A stretch of 38,862 nt of DNA from positions 1-38,862 of the forward strand of contig JAKDLG010000029.1 of NCBI GenBank assembly GCA_030452985.1, read 5' to 3'. Numbering within the stretch: the stretch's first letter is position 1; every line of letters starts with the position of its first letter. Of the stretch, positions 25,317 to 33,477 are shown in pieces. The notes beneath the pieces were generated by a model that saw only the letters and a program-made list of their open reading frames with translations, had not been told where the DNA came from and did not search any database. The translations under genes and the position numbers were made by a program. This DNA comes from Humibacillus sp. GTDB lineage: Bacteria; Actinomycetota; Actinomycetes; Actinomycetales; Dermatophilaceae.

Positions 25317-26600
25317 ATGCGAGCTCGTCGTGTTCTCCGTCTGTCAGCGGTCGTCGCCGGCCTGGGCCTCACCTCACTCGCTCTGTCGGGGGCGGCTGCC
25401 AACCCGCCTGACCGCACGCCCGCCGTCGGTCCGCCCCTTCCGGCACTGCAGTCGGCGTACCCGCCCAAGGTCGGTCTTCCCGGCCGCCTGAACTCCATCA
25501 CCGATGTTCCGGGCGTGCGGGTCGGTCAGGTGCAGAGCCGCACGGCGCCCTTCCTCACCGGTACGTCGATCGTGTACTTCCCGAGCATGTCGGTCGCCAG
25601 CGTCGACCAGCGCGGCGGCGCCCCAGCGACCAAGGAGACCGACCTGCTGTCTCCGCTCAACAGCAACCCCGGCGTCAACGCCATTCAGCTGAGCGGCAGC
25701 AGCATGTACGGGTTGTCGGCCACCGACGGCGTCATCCGCTACCTCGAGAACCGCGGGGAGGGCGTGCCGTTGGGTTCGGTCGGGGTCGCACCCATCGTGC
25801 CGGCGGCCGACATCTACGACCTCGGCCGTGGCGGAGACATCAAGGCGCGAACCGGCCCCGAGTGGGGGCTGGTGGCCGCTTCCGCGAATGCGGGCGGCCC
25901 CGTACGCCAAGGCGCCTGGGGCGGTGGAACCGGCGCGCGCACCGGTGGTCTCAAGGGTGGGGTCGGCACGGCCAGCGTCTACTTGGGTGACGGCATCTAC
26001 GTGGGTGCCATGGTGATCGTGAACTCGGCGGGCTCGCCGATCGACCCGGCGACCTGCGAGCTGTTGGGCGCGCAGTTCGGCATCGGCTACGAGTTTGCCG
26101 GCCTGAAGAAGCCGTCGATGAGCGAGTGCCAGCCTCCGAAGACCACGTCGACGAAAGGGGATGGCCTCAACACCACGATCGCGGTCGTCGTCACCAACGC
26201 CCCGCTGGAGAAGGCTGCCGCGCAGCGGATGTCAGGCAACGCGCACGACGGCATGGCGCGCGCGATCCGCCCGATCCATACTCTCTACGACGGCGACACG
26301 GTCTTCGGCGTCTCGACGGGCAAGGGAACTCCGTTGCGGATCAACGACCCCGCAGCCTCACCGCAGCTGAATGCGATCTTCGGAGCGGGCGCCGACACCC
26401 TGAGTCGGGCGATCGCGAAGGCCGTGCTCGCGGCCGACTCCGTGGGCGGTACGTCGAGCTACTGCGACCGGTACCCGTCAGCGTGCACGAAGCTCCCCCA
26501 GGCGAACGTGTGGCGCACCCACGGAAAGGCGGTCGAGATGACCCGGGCCTTGTTCGACCGGGCCTCGAAGGACCTGAAAGTGACTCCGCTGCCCCGTTGA
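25317..26600 (+). CDS. Secreted S58/P1-family (DmpA/NylC-like) peptidase
   Basis: This 427-residue protein starts at ATG 25317. Residues 1-28 are a Sec signal peptide (MRARRVLRLS, then a hydrophobic stretch ending SGAAA), so it should be exported. The S58/P1 fold follows: ITDVPGVRVGQV at the start, GGGTGARTGGLKGG, and the autoproteolysis site at NTT285-287 in GLNTTIAVVVTN, where cleavage before Thr286 is expected to free the N-terminal nucleophile. IRPIHTLYDGDTVFGVSTG comes after it. Family members are N-terminal-nucleophile aminopeptidases or amidases (DmpA, BapA, ThnT, NylC). A small Cys-containing insert near the C-terminus (SYCDRYPSAC) may form a disulfide outside the cell. It is transcribed alone, from an AT-richer leader (about 25225-25316) with no confident promoter, and ends at a strong bidirectional stem-loop. 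Confidence 0.9.
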   Translation: MRARRVLRLSAVVAGLGLTSLALSGAAANPPDRTPAVGPPLPALQSAYPPKVGLPGRLNSITDVPGVRVGQVQSRTAPFLTGTSIVYFPSMSVASVDQRGGAPATKETDLLSPLNSNPGVNAIQLSGSSMYGLSATDGVIRYLENRGEGVPLGSVGVAPIVPAADIYDLGRGGDIKARTGPEWGLVAASANAGGPVRQGAWGGGTGARTGGLKGGVGTASVYLGDGIYVGAMVIVNSAGSPIDPATCELLGAQFGIGYEFAGLKKPSMSECQPPKTTSTKGDGLNTTIAVVVTNAPLEKAAAQRMSGNAHDGMARAIRPIHTLYDGDTVFGVSTGKGTPLRINDPAASPQLNAIFGAGADTLSRAIAKAVLAADSVGGTSSYCDRYPSACTKLPQANVWRTHGKAVEMTRALFDRASKDLKVTPLPR

Positions 26601-26606
26601 CCACAA

Positions 26607-26649
26607 CCGGCCTGGCCCTGCACCCACCTGGGGTGCGGGGGCAGGCCGG
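26607..26649. terminator. Bidirectional stem-loop terminator
   Basis: A 19-bp stem with 17 pairs has arms 26607-26625 and 26631-26649 and a 5-base loop. It sits 6 bases after the peptidase stop and 4 bases before the convergent GntR gene end, so it can serve both strands. Confidence 0.85.
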
Positions 26650-26653
26650 CCGT

Positions 26654-27418
26654 TCAGTCGGTGGGGTCCAGCAAGGCCAGGAGCGGTTCGCGGTCGGCCT
26701 TGGGCAGGTAGCCGGAGTAGTAGTCGTAGAGGTTGCGCCGCGAGATCCTCGCTGCGGCGGCGCCGTCACCCGCACGGATGGCCTCGAGCACCTCCTCGTG
26801 GTGGCGCAGTGACTCGCGCATCAGGGCCTTGCTGTTGCGCGAACGCGCGATCTTGTCGGAGATCAGCGACAGCACGACCCCGCGCACCACCTGGTTGCAG
26901 ACCTGGATCAGGCTGTTGCGGCTGACGCGGGCGATGGCGTCGTGGAAGGCGACGTCGGCCTCGCTGAACTCCTGGTAGCCGACGTCGATCGTCTGGCGCA
27001 TGGCCTCGATGCTGGCCTCGATGGTGGCCAGCTCGTGGTCGGTGCGCAACCGCGCGGCGAGCATGTTGGCCGAGCTGTCGAGCACCATCCGAAAGGAGAT
27101 CAGCTCGGCCAGGTCGACTCCCTCGACCCGGGCCAGCCGGGTGAGCTGCTTCGAGAGGGCCTGGCTCGAGAAGGGTAGGATCTCGGGCCCGTTCGGGTCA
27201 CCGGGCCGGGAGCGGATGACGCCGTTGCTCTCGAGCACCCGCAGGGCCTCACGCACCGTCGACCGGCTCGCCCCGAACTGGGCGACGAGCTGCCGCTCGC
27301 TGGGCAGTCGTTGCCCGGGCCGCAACGTTCGGGTGGCCAGCGCGTCCTCGATCTGCTCGATGATGCGCTGGTAGAGGCGCACCGGTCGCACCTGTTCGAA
27401 CGGCGCGTTCGAGCTCAC
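26654..27418 (-). CDS. FadR-family GntR transcriptional regulator
   Basis: This 254-residue regulator uses the GTG at 27418, which overlaps the amidase stop (GTGA); the frame is open further upstream but that part lies within the amidase gene. The N-terminal winged helix has LPSERQLVAQFGASRSTVRE (residues 38-57) and continues to VLESNGVIRSRPG. The C-terminal FCD domain is all-helical, with DVAFHDAIA and later RHHEEVLEAI giving the usual Asp/His metal or ligand site. FadR-type regulators bind palindromes of the form TGGTNNNACCA and are released by a small organic acid or similar ligand. The palindrome at 28970-28984 between the amidase and dehydrogenase genes matches this, so the protein probably controls its own operon and the divergent transport operon. 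Confidence 0.93.
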   Translation of the reverse strand: MSSNAPFEQVRPVRLYQRIIEQIEDALATRTLRPGQRLPSERQLVAQFGASRSTVREALRVLESNGVIRSRPGDPNGPEILPFSSQALSKQLTRLARVEGVDLAELISFRMVLDSSANMLAARLRTDHELATIEASIEAMRQTIDVGYQEFSEADVAFHDAIARVSRNSLIQVCNQVVRGVVLSLISDKIARSRNSKALMRESLRHHEEVLEAIRAGDGAAAARISRRNLYDYYSGYLPKADREPLLALLDPTD

Positions 27419-28869
27419 GGGCGCTCCCGGGTGGAGGTGGGCGGGCGAGGGCCTGCGTCGTGCTGGGAGCACTGGTCCGGCCAGCGCGGAACGGCCGCTG
27501 CCGGCCGGTGCGCCTCGAACCACCTCGCCGCGCGCAGCACACCGAGGTCGTCAAAGCGCCGACCAGCTAGCTGTACCCCGATCGGGCGGCCGTCGGCGGT
27601 GAAGCCGGCGTTGACAGTGGCCGCGGGTTGCCCTGACATGTTGTACGGCGCGGTGAACCCGATGTGCCGCATGCCCTTGCCGTCGTCGGGATACGGCATC
27701 GGCTGTTCGGCGGGAAAGGCCGAGACGGGGGCGACCGGTGACAGCACCACGTCGTAGGGCGCGGTGGCGGCGACGGTGGCGGCCTGCATCCGCATGATCT
27801 GCTGGTAGCACTCCAGCACCCGGGCGCCCGCAGCGTCGGCCCCCACGAGGCACCACTGCCGCACGTACGGGTGAACCCTGGCTTGACGCTCCGGTGAGAG
27901 TGCGGCGTAGTCGTTCCACGACCGCACCCGCCAGAACAGGTCGAGGCCATCGAGCAGGTCGGGGGTCAGGAACGGCTCGACCGGCTCGACGTGGGCGCCG
28001 CCCTTCTCGAAGAGCGCCGCGACCTCGGCCACCGCGGCAGCGATGTCGGGCTCGACGTCGCCCCCGCACCCGGCATCCAGATGCAGGCCGACGCGGATGC
28101 CGCTCACATCGAGATCGAGCGCCGACCAGTCGATCCGCTGCGGGGGCAGGCTGGTCCAGTCACGAGTGTCGGGTCGGCTCAGCACCTCCATCAACAGGCC
28201 GGCGTCGCCGACGGTGCGGGTCAGGGGGCCCGCGCACCGGCCGAGGTACGGCGTATCGAGCGGGACGCGCCCGGCGCTCGGCTTGAGGGTGGCCAGGCCG
28301 AGCCAGGTGCCGGGCAGCCGGATCGAGCCGCCGATGTCGCTGCCCACGTGCAACGGTCCGTAGCCGCCCGCGGCGGCGGCGCCGGCGCCCGAGCTCGAGC
28401 CGCCGGTGGTCCAGGCGAGGTTCCACGGGCTGCGGGTCGTGCCGTGCAGGCTCGAGACCCCGGAGGAGAGCATGCCCCAGTCGGGCATGACGGTGGATCC
28501 GAGCACGACCCCACCCGACTCGATCACCCGGTCGGTGATGGGGGCATTCTTCTCGGGAACGACCGGCTGCACGCCGGCGTTGCCCGCAGGCATGGGAAAG
28601 CCGGCGCGGGCGATGTTCTCCTTCAACGTGACCGGCACGCCGTCGATGGGACCGAGGGGCTCGCCCGCCTGCCATCTCGCCTCACTGGCTCGGGCCGCTG
28701 CCCTGGACTGGTCGACGTCACGCACCCAGAAGGCGTTGAGCTCTGGCTCGCGCTGCTCGATGACTTGGTGCACGGCGTCGTGGATCTCGACCGGTGACAC
28801 CGAACGGTCGGCGAACGCCGCCGTCATCTCGATGGCGGTCATCGTGGCCACGGTCTTCTGCTCCGGCAC
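27415..28869 (-). CDS. Amidase-signature hydrolase
   Basis: This 484-residue enzyme starts at GTG 28869, chosen because AAGGGAG (28875-28881) stands 5 bases upstream; the longer frame to 28971 has no such site. The catalytic triad of the amidase-signature family is clear: Lys83 in VTLKEN, cis-Ser158 in TTGGSSSGAG, and nucleophile Ser182 in GSDIGGSIRLP, with the family spacing of 24 between the serines. It has no signal peptide and is cytoplasmic. Family members hydrolyse amides, including nylon-oligomer hydrolase NylA and many aryl- or acyl-amidases, so the substrate cannot be read from motifs. The GntR gene follows with a 4-base overlap. The ABC importer and peptidases next to it suggest it opens an imported amide. 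Confidence 0.93.
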   Translation of the reverse strand: MPEQKTVATMTAIEMTAAFADRSVSPVEIHDAVHQVIEQREPELNAFWVRDVDQSRAAARASEARWQAGEPLGPIDGVPVTLKENIARAGFPMPAGNAGVQPVVPEKNAPITDRVIESGGVVLGSTVMPDWGMLSSGVSSLHGTTRSPWNLAWTTGGSSSGAGAAAAGGYGPLHVGSDIGGSIRLPGTWLGLATLKPSAGRVPLDTPYLGRCAGPLTRTVGDAGLLMEVLSRPDTRDWTSLPPQRIDWSALDLDVSGIRVGLHLDAGCGGDVEPDIAAAVAEVAALFEKGGAHVEPVEPFLTPDLLDGLDLFWRVRSWNDYAALSPERQARVHPYVRQWCLVGADAAGARVLECYQQIMRMQAATVAATAPYDVVLSPVAPVSAFPAEQPMPYPDDGKGMRHIGFTAPYNMSGQPAATVNAGFTADGRPIGVQLAGRRFDDLGVLRAARWFEAHRPAAAVPRWPDQCSQHDAGPRPPTSTRERP

Positions 28870-28942
28870 GGCAACTCCCTTCGCCCAGGCCTGGCCCCGC
28901 TGGTTCTGAACGGGAACCTTGACAAGAACCGACCCAGTCGTC

Positions 28943-28970
28943 AGGGTAGCGTCAATCGTCACGAAGTCCA
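28943..28970 (-). promoter_or_regulatory. Possible promoter of the amidase-gntR operon
   Basis: On the minus strand TGGACT (28970-28965) and TACCCT (28948-28943) are spaced by 16 bases, resembling -35 and -10 boxes. The -35 touches the operator at 28970-28984. The leader would be about 67 bases. This is a pattern match only. Confidence 0.3.
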
Positions 28971-28984
28971 CTGGTCAGACCAGT
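28970..28984. promoter_or_regulatory. Predicted FadR/GntR operator
   Basis: ACTGGTCAGACCAGT is a perfect odd palindrome containing TGGTCAGACCA, matching the half-site spacing of FadR-subfamily GntR operators. It is in the 132-bp divergent region, 17 bases before the dehydrogenase ATG and next to the likely amidase -35. A TTGACA at 28919-28924 could be a + strand -35, but no well-spaced -10 follows. Confidence 0.7.
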
Positions 28985-29001
28985 TTGTCGAGGAGGTCAC
29001 G

Positions 29002-30069
29002 ATGACGCAGCCCGCCGCGCCGGTGCGCCTCGCGGTGATCCCGGGCGACGGGGTCGGGCCGGAGGTCATCGAGGCGACGGTGCCGGTCATGCGGGCCGCC
29101 GTGACGGCCGAGGGGGGCGAGCTGCAGTTCGACGAGCTCGACTGGGGCGGTGAACGATTCCTGCGCGAAGGTGCGGTCATGCCGGCCGACGCGGCGGCCG
29201 TGGTCAGGCAGCACGACGCGGTGCTCTTCGGCGCGGTGGGCCGGCCCGACGTGCCCGACCACGAGCTCGTGTGGGGCCTGATCATCGGTTTGCGTCAGCA
29301 GCTCGACCTTGCCGTCAATGTGCGCCCGGTGCGCGCCTTCTCCGGTGTGCCGACCAAGGTGCGCGACACCGACGGGGTCGACCTCGTCATCGTGCGCGAG
29401 AACACCGAAGGGGAGTACGTGGGCGCCGGCGGGCTGGCCCACGCCGGTACGGGGCACGACCTGGGCATCGAGGTGGCCGTCCACTCGCGCCGGGTGATCG
29501 AGCGCGCCGCCCACCACGCGTTCACCTTGGCGGAGCAGCGGTCGGGGCGCCTCAGCCTGGTGACCAAGTCGAACGCCATGCGCTACGGCTACCCGCTCTG
29601 GGACCGGGTCGTGACCGAGGTCGCCGAGCAGTACCCGGGCGTCGAGCTCGAGATCGTGCTCGTCGACGCCATGGCCGCCCGGATGATCCAGGCTCCCCGG
29701 TCACTGGACGTGCTGTTGGCCGGCAACCTCTTCGGCGACATCCTCTCCGACCTGGCGGCCGTGCTGGCCGGAGGGATGGGCATGGCGCCGAGCGCCAACA
29801 TCCTCCCCGGCGGAGACGCTCCCGGCATCTACGAGCCCGTGCACGGGTCGGCTCCCGACATCGCCGGACGCGGGGTGGCCAACCCGGTCGCCTGCCTCCT
29901 GTCGGGCGCCCTCCTGCTGGAGGACCTCGGCCACACCCGTGCCGCCCACGACATCCGACAAGCTGTCGGCGGCGCGCTGCTCGACCCCGACCACCACACC
30001 CCCGACCTCGGCGGCAACGCCACCACGGCAGATCTCGCGACTGCCGTTCTCAACCGGATGGAGACCTAA
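29002..30069 (+). CDS. Tartrate/D-malate/isopropylmalate-type NAD-dependent dehydrogenase
   Basis: This 355-residue protein starts at ATG 29002 with an excellent SD GAGGAGG (28990-28996). The isocitrate/isopropylmalate dehydrogenase fold is shown by IPGDGVGPEV near the N-terminus, VNVRPVRAF, VIVRENTEGEYVGAGG, NLFGDILSDLAA with metal-binding aspartates, and EPVHGSAPDIAG at the cofactor site. FGAVGRPDVPDHELVWGL resembles tartrate dehydrogenase/decarboxylase and D-malate dehydrogenases more than LeuB. It should oxidise, and usually decarboxylate, a 2-hydroxy dicarboxylic or related acid using NAD and Mg2+ or Mn2+. No leucine-pathway genes surround it, which supports a catabolic role. It opens the + strand operon; the binding-protein gene begins one base after its stop. 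Confidence 0.9.
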   Translation: MTQPAAPVRLAVIPGDGVGPEVIEATVPVMRAAVTAEGGELQFDELDWGGERFLREGAVMPADAAAVVRQHDAVLFGAVGRPDVPDHELVWGLIIGLRQQLDLAVNVRPVRAFSGVPTKVRDTDGVDLVIVRENTEGEYVGAGGLAHAGTGHDLGIEVAVHSRRVIERAAHHAFTLAEQRSGRLSLVTKSNAMRYGYPLWDRVVTEVAEQYPGVELEIVLVDAMAARMIQAPRSLDVLLAGNLFGDILSDLAAVLAGGMGMAPSANILPGGDAPGIYEPVHGSAPDIAGRGVANPVACLLSGALLLEDLGHTRAAHDIRQAVGGALLDPDHHTPDLGGNATTADLATAVLNRMET

Positions 30070-30070
30070 G

Positions 30071-31627
30071 GTGAGGCACCAGATCAGGAAGACGGCCCTG
30101 CTGGCCGCAGCGGCCACGGCGGCGACCAGCCTGGCGCTCGCGTCGTGCTCGGCGGGCTCGTCGACCTCGGGCGGCAACGCAGGGGCCAGCAGCGGCGGCG
30201 CCACCGGCGGTCAGCAAAGCAGTGATGCAGCGCTGAGCATCGGGCTCGTCGCCGAACCCGCCAACCTCGACTTCACCAAGACCGACGGCGCGGCCATCCC
30301 GCAGGTGCTGCTCTACAACGTCTACCAAGGTCTTGTACAGCTCGACCAGAAGGGTGACATCTCTCCTGCCCTGGCCACGAAGTGGACGGTGTCAGACGAC
30401 CGCAAGACCTACACCTTCGACCTCGCCAAGGACGCGAAGTTCACCAACGGCAAGCCGTTCACGGCCGACGACGCGAAGTTCTCGATCGACCGGGTGAAGA
30501 AAGACTGGACGGTCTCGCTCAAGTCGGCGATGAACGTCGTCGACAGCACCACGGTCGTCTCGCCCACCCAGCTCAAGGTCGTGTTGAAGGCGCCGAGCAA
30601 CGACTGGCTCTACCGCATGACCACCCGGGTCGGCGCGATGTTCAGCCGTACCGGCGTCGACGCCCTCGCCACCAAGCCGGTCGGAACCGGCCCCTACCAG
30701 CTCGGCAAGTGGACCCGCGGCGACTCGATCTCGTTGGTGCGCAACGACGCCTACTGGGGCACGAAGCCCTACTACCAGACGGTCACCTTCAAGTACTTCA
30801 AGGACCCGACCGCCCTCAACAACGCGCTGCTGACCGGCACCATCAACGTCATCGGCACGGTTCAGACCCCCGAGTCGCTGGGCCAGTTCGAGAACAACGA
30901 CAAGTACCAGGTGATCGAGGGCACCACCAACGGCGAGGTCGTGCTGTCGTTCAACAACGGCAGCGGGCCGATGAAGAACAAGAAGATGCGTGAGGCGGTG
31001 CGCTACGCCATCGACCACAAGGCACTGGTCGACACCTGCTGGGCCGGCCGGGGCGCCCTCATCGGCAGCATGGTGCCGCCGACCGACCCCTGGTACGAAG
31101 ACCTCACAGGCCTCTACCCCCATGATGTGGCGAAGGCCAAGACCCTGCTCAAGGAGTCGGGTGAGGCGAACCAGACGCTTCGACTGCGCATCCCGACGCT
31201 GCCCTATGCCGTGTCGTGCGGAACCGTCGTCAAGAGCCAGCTCGAGCAGGCCGGTTTCAAGGTCAAGCTCGACCAGCTGGAGTTCCCGGCCGCCTGGCTC
31301 ACTACGGTGTTCACGAACGCCGACTACGACATGTCGATCGTCGCGCACGTCGAGCCGCGCGACATGGGCGCCGTGTTCGGTGACCCGACGTACTACACCC
31401 GCTACACGAACCCGGCCTTCAGCGCTCTGCTCAAGCAGGCCGACGAGGGCACCGAAGCGGAGCAGGTCGCTGACATGAAGAAGGCGGCGCGGATGCTGTC
31501 GGAGGATGCGGCGGCCGACTGGCTGTTCGTGCTGCCGAACCTTATCGTGGCCGACAAGGGCATCACGGGAATCCCCAAGAACGCGATCTCCGAGTCGTTC
31601 GACGTGACAGGGCTGGCCGGTTCCTGA
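30071..31627 (+). CDS. Solute-binding lipoprotein, peptide/dipeptide ABC importer (family 5)
   Basis: This 518-residue protein starts at GTG 30071, one base after the dehydrogenase stop. The signal has a basic start (VRHQIRKT), a hydrophobic Ala-rich core and a lipobox LASC with Cys26, so it should be lipidated and membrane-anchored. A Ser/Gly linker follows, then the family 5 extracellular solute-binding fold: LSIGLVAEPANLDFTKTDG, YVTF-like repeats such as DVKFTNGKPFTADDAKFSID, and LRIPTLPYAV. The length suits dipeptide/oligopeptide-type binding proteins (DppA/OppA). Family 5 proteins also bind nickel, sugars or opine-like compounds, so the ligand is open. An 18-base gap without a clear SD separates it from the first permease. 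Confidence 0.93.
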   Translation: MRHQIRKTALLAAAATAATSLALASCSAGSSTSGGNAGASSGGATGGQQSSDAALSIGLVAEPANLDFTKTDGAAIPQVLLYNVYQGLVQLDQKGDISPALATKWTVSDDRKTYTFDLAKDAKFTNGKPFTADDAKFSIDRVKKDWTVSLKSAMNVVDSTTVVSPTQLKVVLKAPSNDWLYRMTTRVGAMFSRTGVDALATKPVGTGPYQLGKWTRGDSISLVRNDAYWGTKPYYQTVTFKYFKDPTALNNALLTGTINVIGTVQTPESLGQFENNDKYQVIEGTTNGEVVLSFNNGSGPMKNKKMREAVRYAIDHKALVDTCWAGRGALIGSMVPPTDPWYEDLTGLYPHDVAKAKTLLKESGEANQTLRLRIPTLPYAVSCGTVVKSQLEQAGFKVKLDQLEFPAAWLTTVFTNADYDMSIVAHVEPRDMGAVFGDPTYYTRYTNPAFSALLKQADEGTEAEQVADMKKAARMLSEDAAADWLFVLPNLIVADKGITGIPKNAISESFDVTGLAGS

Positions 31628-31645
31628 CGGGCCTGGCCGCCGCCG

Positions 31646-32596
31646 ATGATCCTCCGACTGCTCCAGCGTCTCGCGATCCTGCTGATCAGCCTCGCAGTGA
31701 GCTCGGTGATCGTCTTCGCCTTCATGGCGGTGCTGCCGGGCGACCCGGCCCGTGTCGCCTTGGGCGTCAACGCCACCGACTCGTCGGTCGCCGAGATGCG
31801 GCGCGAGTTCGGGCTCGACCGGTCGCCGGTGGCGCAGTACCTGAGCTGGGTCACGGGGCTGGTCACCCTCGACCCCGGCAACTCCTACGTGTCGAGCACG
31901 GCGATCGGGCCCCAGCTCTCGGACCGCCTGCAGGTCACCCTGTGGCTGGTGGTGGCGGCCATGGCACTGGCGGTGGTCGTGGCCATCCCGGTGGGCACGG
32001 TGATGGCGGTGCGCCACCGGCAGGTCTCGGGCTTGGCCCTGTCGGCGGTGTCCCAGCTCGGCGTGGCCATCCCGGCGTTCCTGGCCGGCATCCTGCTCAT
32101 CACCGTGTTCGCGGTGAACCTGGGCTGGCTGCCGGCCAACGGTTGGACCCCGCCGGCTGATGACCCCGTGATGTTCCTCAAGCAGTTGGTGCTTCCGGTC
32201 CTGTCGTTGGGGCTGGTGCAAGCCGCGGTCCTGACCCGCTACGTGCGCAGCGCGGTGCTCGACGTGCTGCGTGAGGACTACCTGCGCACGGCTCGGGCCA
32301 AGGGGCTGACACCGATGCGGGCCCTGGTGCGCCACGGCCTGCGCAACGCCGCGGTCCCGGTGGTCACGGTGCTGGGCTTGCAGCTGGCCACCCTGCTGAT
32401 CGGCGCCGTTGTGGTGGAACGGGTCTTCGTCATTCCCGGGTTGGGCAGCCTGCTGCTCGACAGCGTGTCGCAACGTGACCTGATCATGGTGCAGGACGTC
32501 GTGATGATCCTGGTGGTGGCGGTGCTCGTCGTGAACTTCGTCGTCGACCTGCTCTACCTGCTCATCGACCCGCGACTGCGGGTGGGTGCCCGGTGA
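31646..32596 (+). CDS. ABC importer permease, DppB type
   Basis: This 316-residue inner-membrane protein has about six hydrophobic helices, beginning LQRLAILLISLAVSSVIVF. The permease coupling loop is DYLRTARAKGLTPMRALVRH (about residues 212-231), which contacts the ATPases. Together with the next gene it forms the transmembrane channel of a peptide-type importer. It starts at ATG 31646 and its stop overlaps the next GTG (GTGA, 32593-32596). Confidence 0.95.
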   Translation: MILRLLQRLAILLISLAVSSVIVFAFMAVLPGDPARVALGVNATDSSVAEMRREFGLDRSPVAQYLSWVTGLVTLDPGNSYVSSTAIGPQLSDRLQVTLWLVVAAMALAVVVAIPVGTVMAVRHRQVSGLALSAVSQLGVAIPAFLAGILLITVFAVNLGWLPANGWTPPADDPVMFLKQLVLPVLSLGLVQAAVLTRYVRSAVLDVLREDYLRTARAKGLTPMRALVRHGLRNAAVPVVTVLGLQLATLLIGAVVVERVFVIPGLGSLLLDSVSQRDLIMVQDVVMILVVAVLVVNFVVDLLYLLIDPRLRVGAR

Positions 32597-33477
32597 GCGA
32601 CGTGTCGGCCAGCACCCCAGCCTCATCCCCGCCGCCGGATGCCGCTGGGCGCCGATCCCGACGTCGGGTGAACCCGAACCTGCTCGTGGGGGCATCGCTG
32701 GTGCTCCTGATCGTCGGGATGGCCATCGTGTCGTTCTTCTGGACCCCCCACGACCCGACGCTCGTCAACGCCGCGACCCGGCTGCAGAAGCCCTCGGGCG
32801 ACTACTGGTTCGGCACCGACAAGTTCGGGCGTGACGTCTTCAGCCAGGTCATGGTCGGCGCGCGCACCACCCTCTTCGTCGGCTTCGTCGCGGTCGGGGT
32901 GGCCACGGCGATCGGGGTGCCGCTCGGCGTCCTCGGAGGCATGGTGTCACGGGGTCCCGGTGAGGTGCTGATGCGCGGCAACGACCTGCTGCTGGCCTTC
33001 CCCGCACTGTTACTGGCGATCATGTTCGCCGCCGTCTACGGGGCCAGCACGCTGGTGGCGATGATCGCCATCGGCATCGCCACCATTCCCAGCTTCGCCC
33101 GGCTGATCCGCAGCGGCACGCTCCAGGTGATGGGCACCGAGTACGTGCTCGCCGCCAGAGCCGCCGGGCGCAGCCCGTTCGCGATCGGCGCGCGCCACGT
33201 GCTGCCCAACGTCAGCAGCCTGGTCATCGTTCAGGCGTCGGTGTCGTTCGCCATCGCGGTGCTGGCCGAGGCCGCCCTGTCGTTCCTCGGGTTCGGCACC
33301 CCGCCACCGACGCCGTCGTGGGGCCGGATGCTGCAGGAGAGCCAGGAGATGCTGTGGTCGGCGCCGCGGCTGGCGGTGTTCCCGGGGGTCGCGATCGCCG
33401 TGGCCGTGCTGGGGTTCAACCTGCTCGGTGACGGACTCCGAGACCGGTTCGACCCGAAGCTGGATGACCGCCGATGA
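32593..33477 (+). CDS. ABC importer permease, DppC type
   Basis: This 294-residue permease has a Ser/Pro-rich N-terminal tail, a first helix LLVGASLVLLIVGMAIVSFF, and several later helices. The coupling loop is EYVLAARAAGRSPFAIGARH. The DppC N-terminal pattern (PTLVNAATRLQKPSGDYWFG then TDKFGRDVFSQV) is typical of the family. It overlaps both neighbours by four bases (GTGA upstream, ATGA downstream) and pairs with the DppB-type protein. Confidence 0.95.
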   Translation: MSDVSASTPASSPPPDAAGRRSRRRVNPNLLVGASLVLLIVGMAIVSFFWTPHDPTLVNAATRLQKPSGDYWFGTDKFGRDVFSQVMVGARTTLFVGFVAVGVATAIGVPLGVLGGMVSRGPGEVLMRGNDLLLAFPALLLAIMFAAVYGASTLVAMIAIGIATIPSFARLIRSGTLQVMGTEYVLAARAAGRSPFAIGARHVLPNVSSLVIVQASVSFAIAVLAEAALSFLGFGTPPPTPSWGRMLQESQEMLWSAPRLAVFPGVAIAVAVLGFNLLGDGLRDRFDPKLDDRR

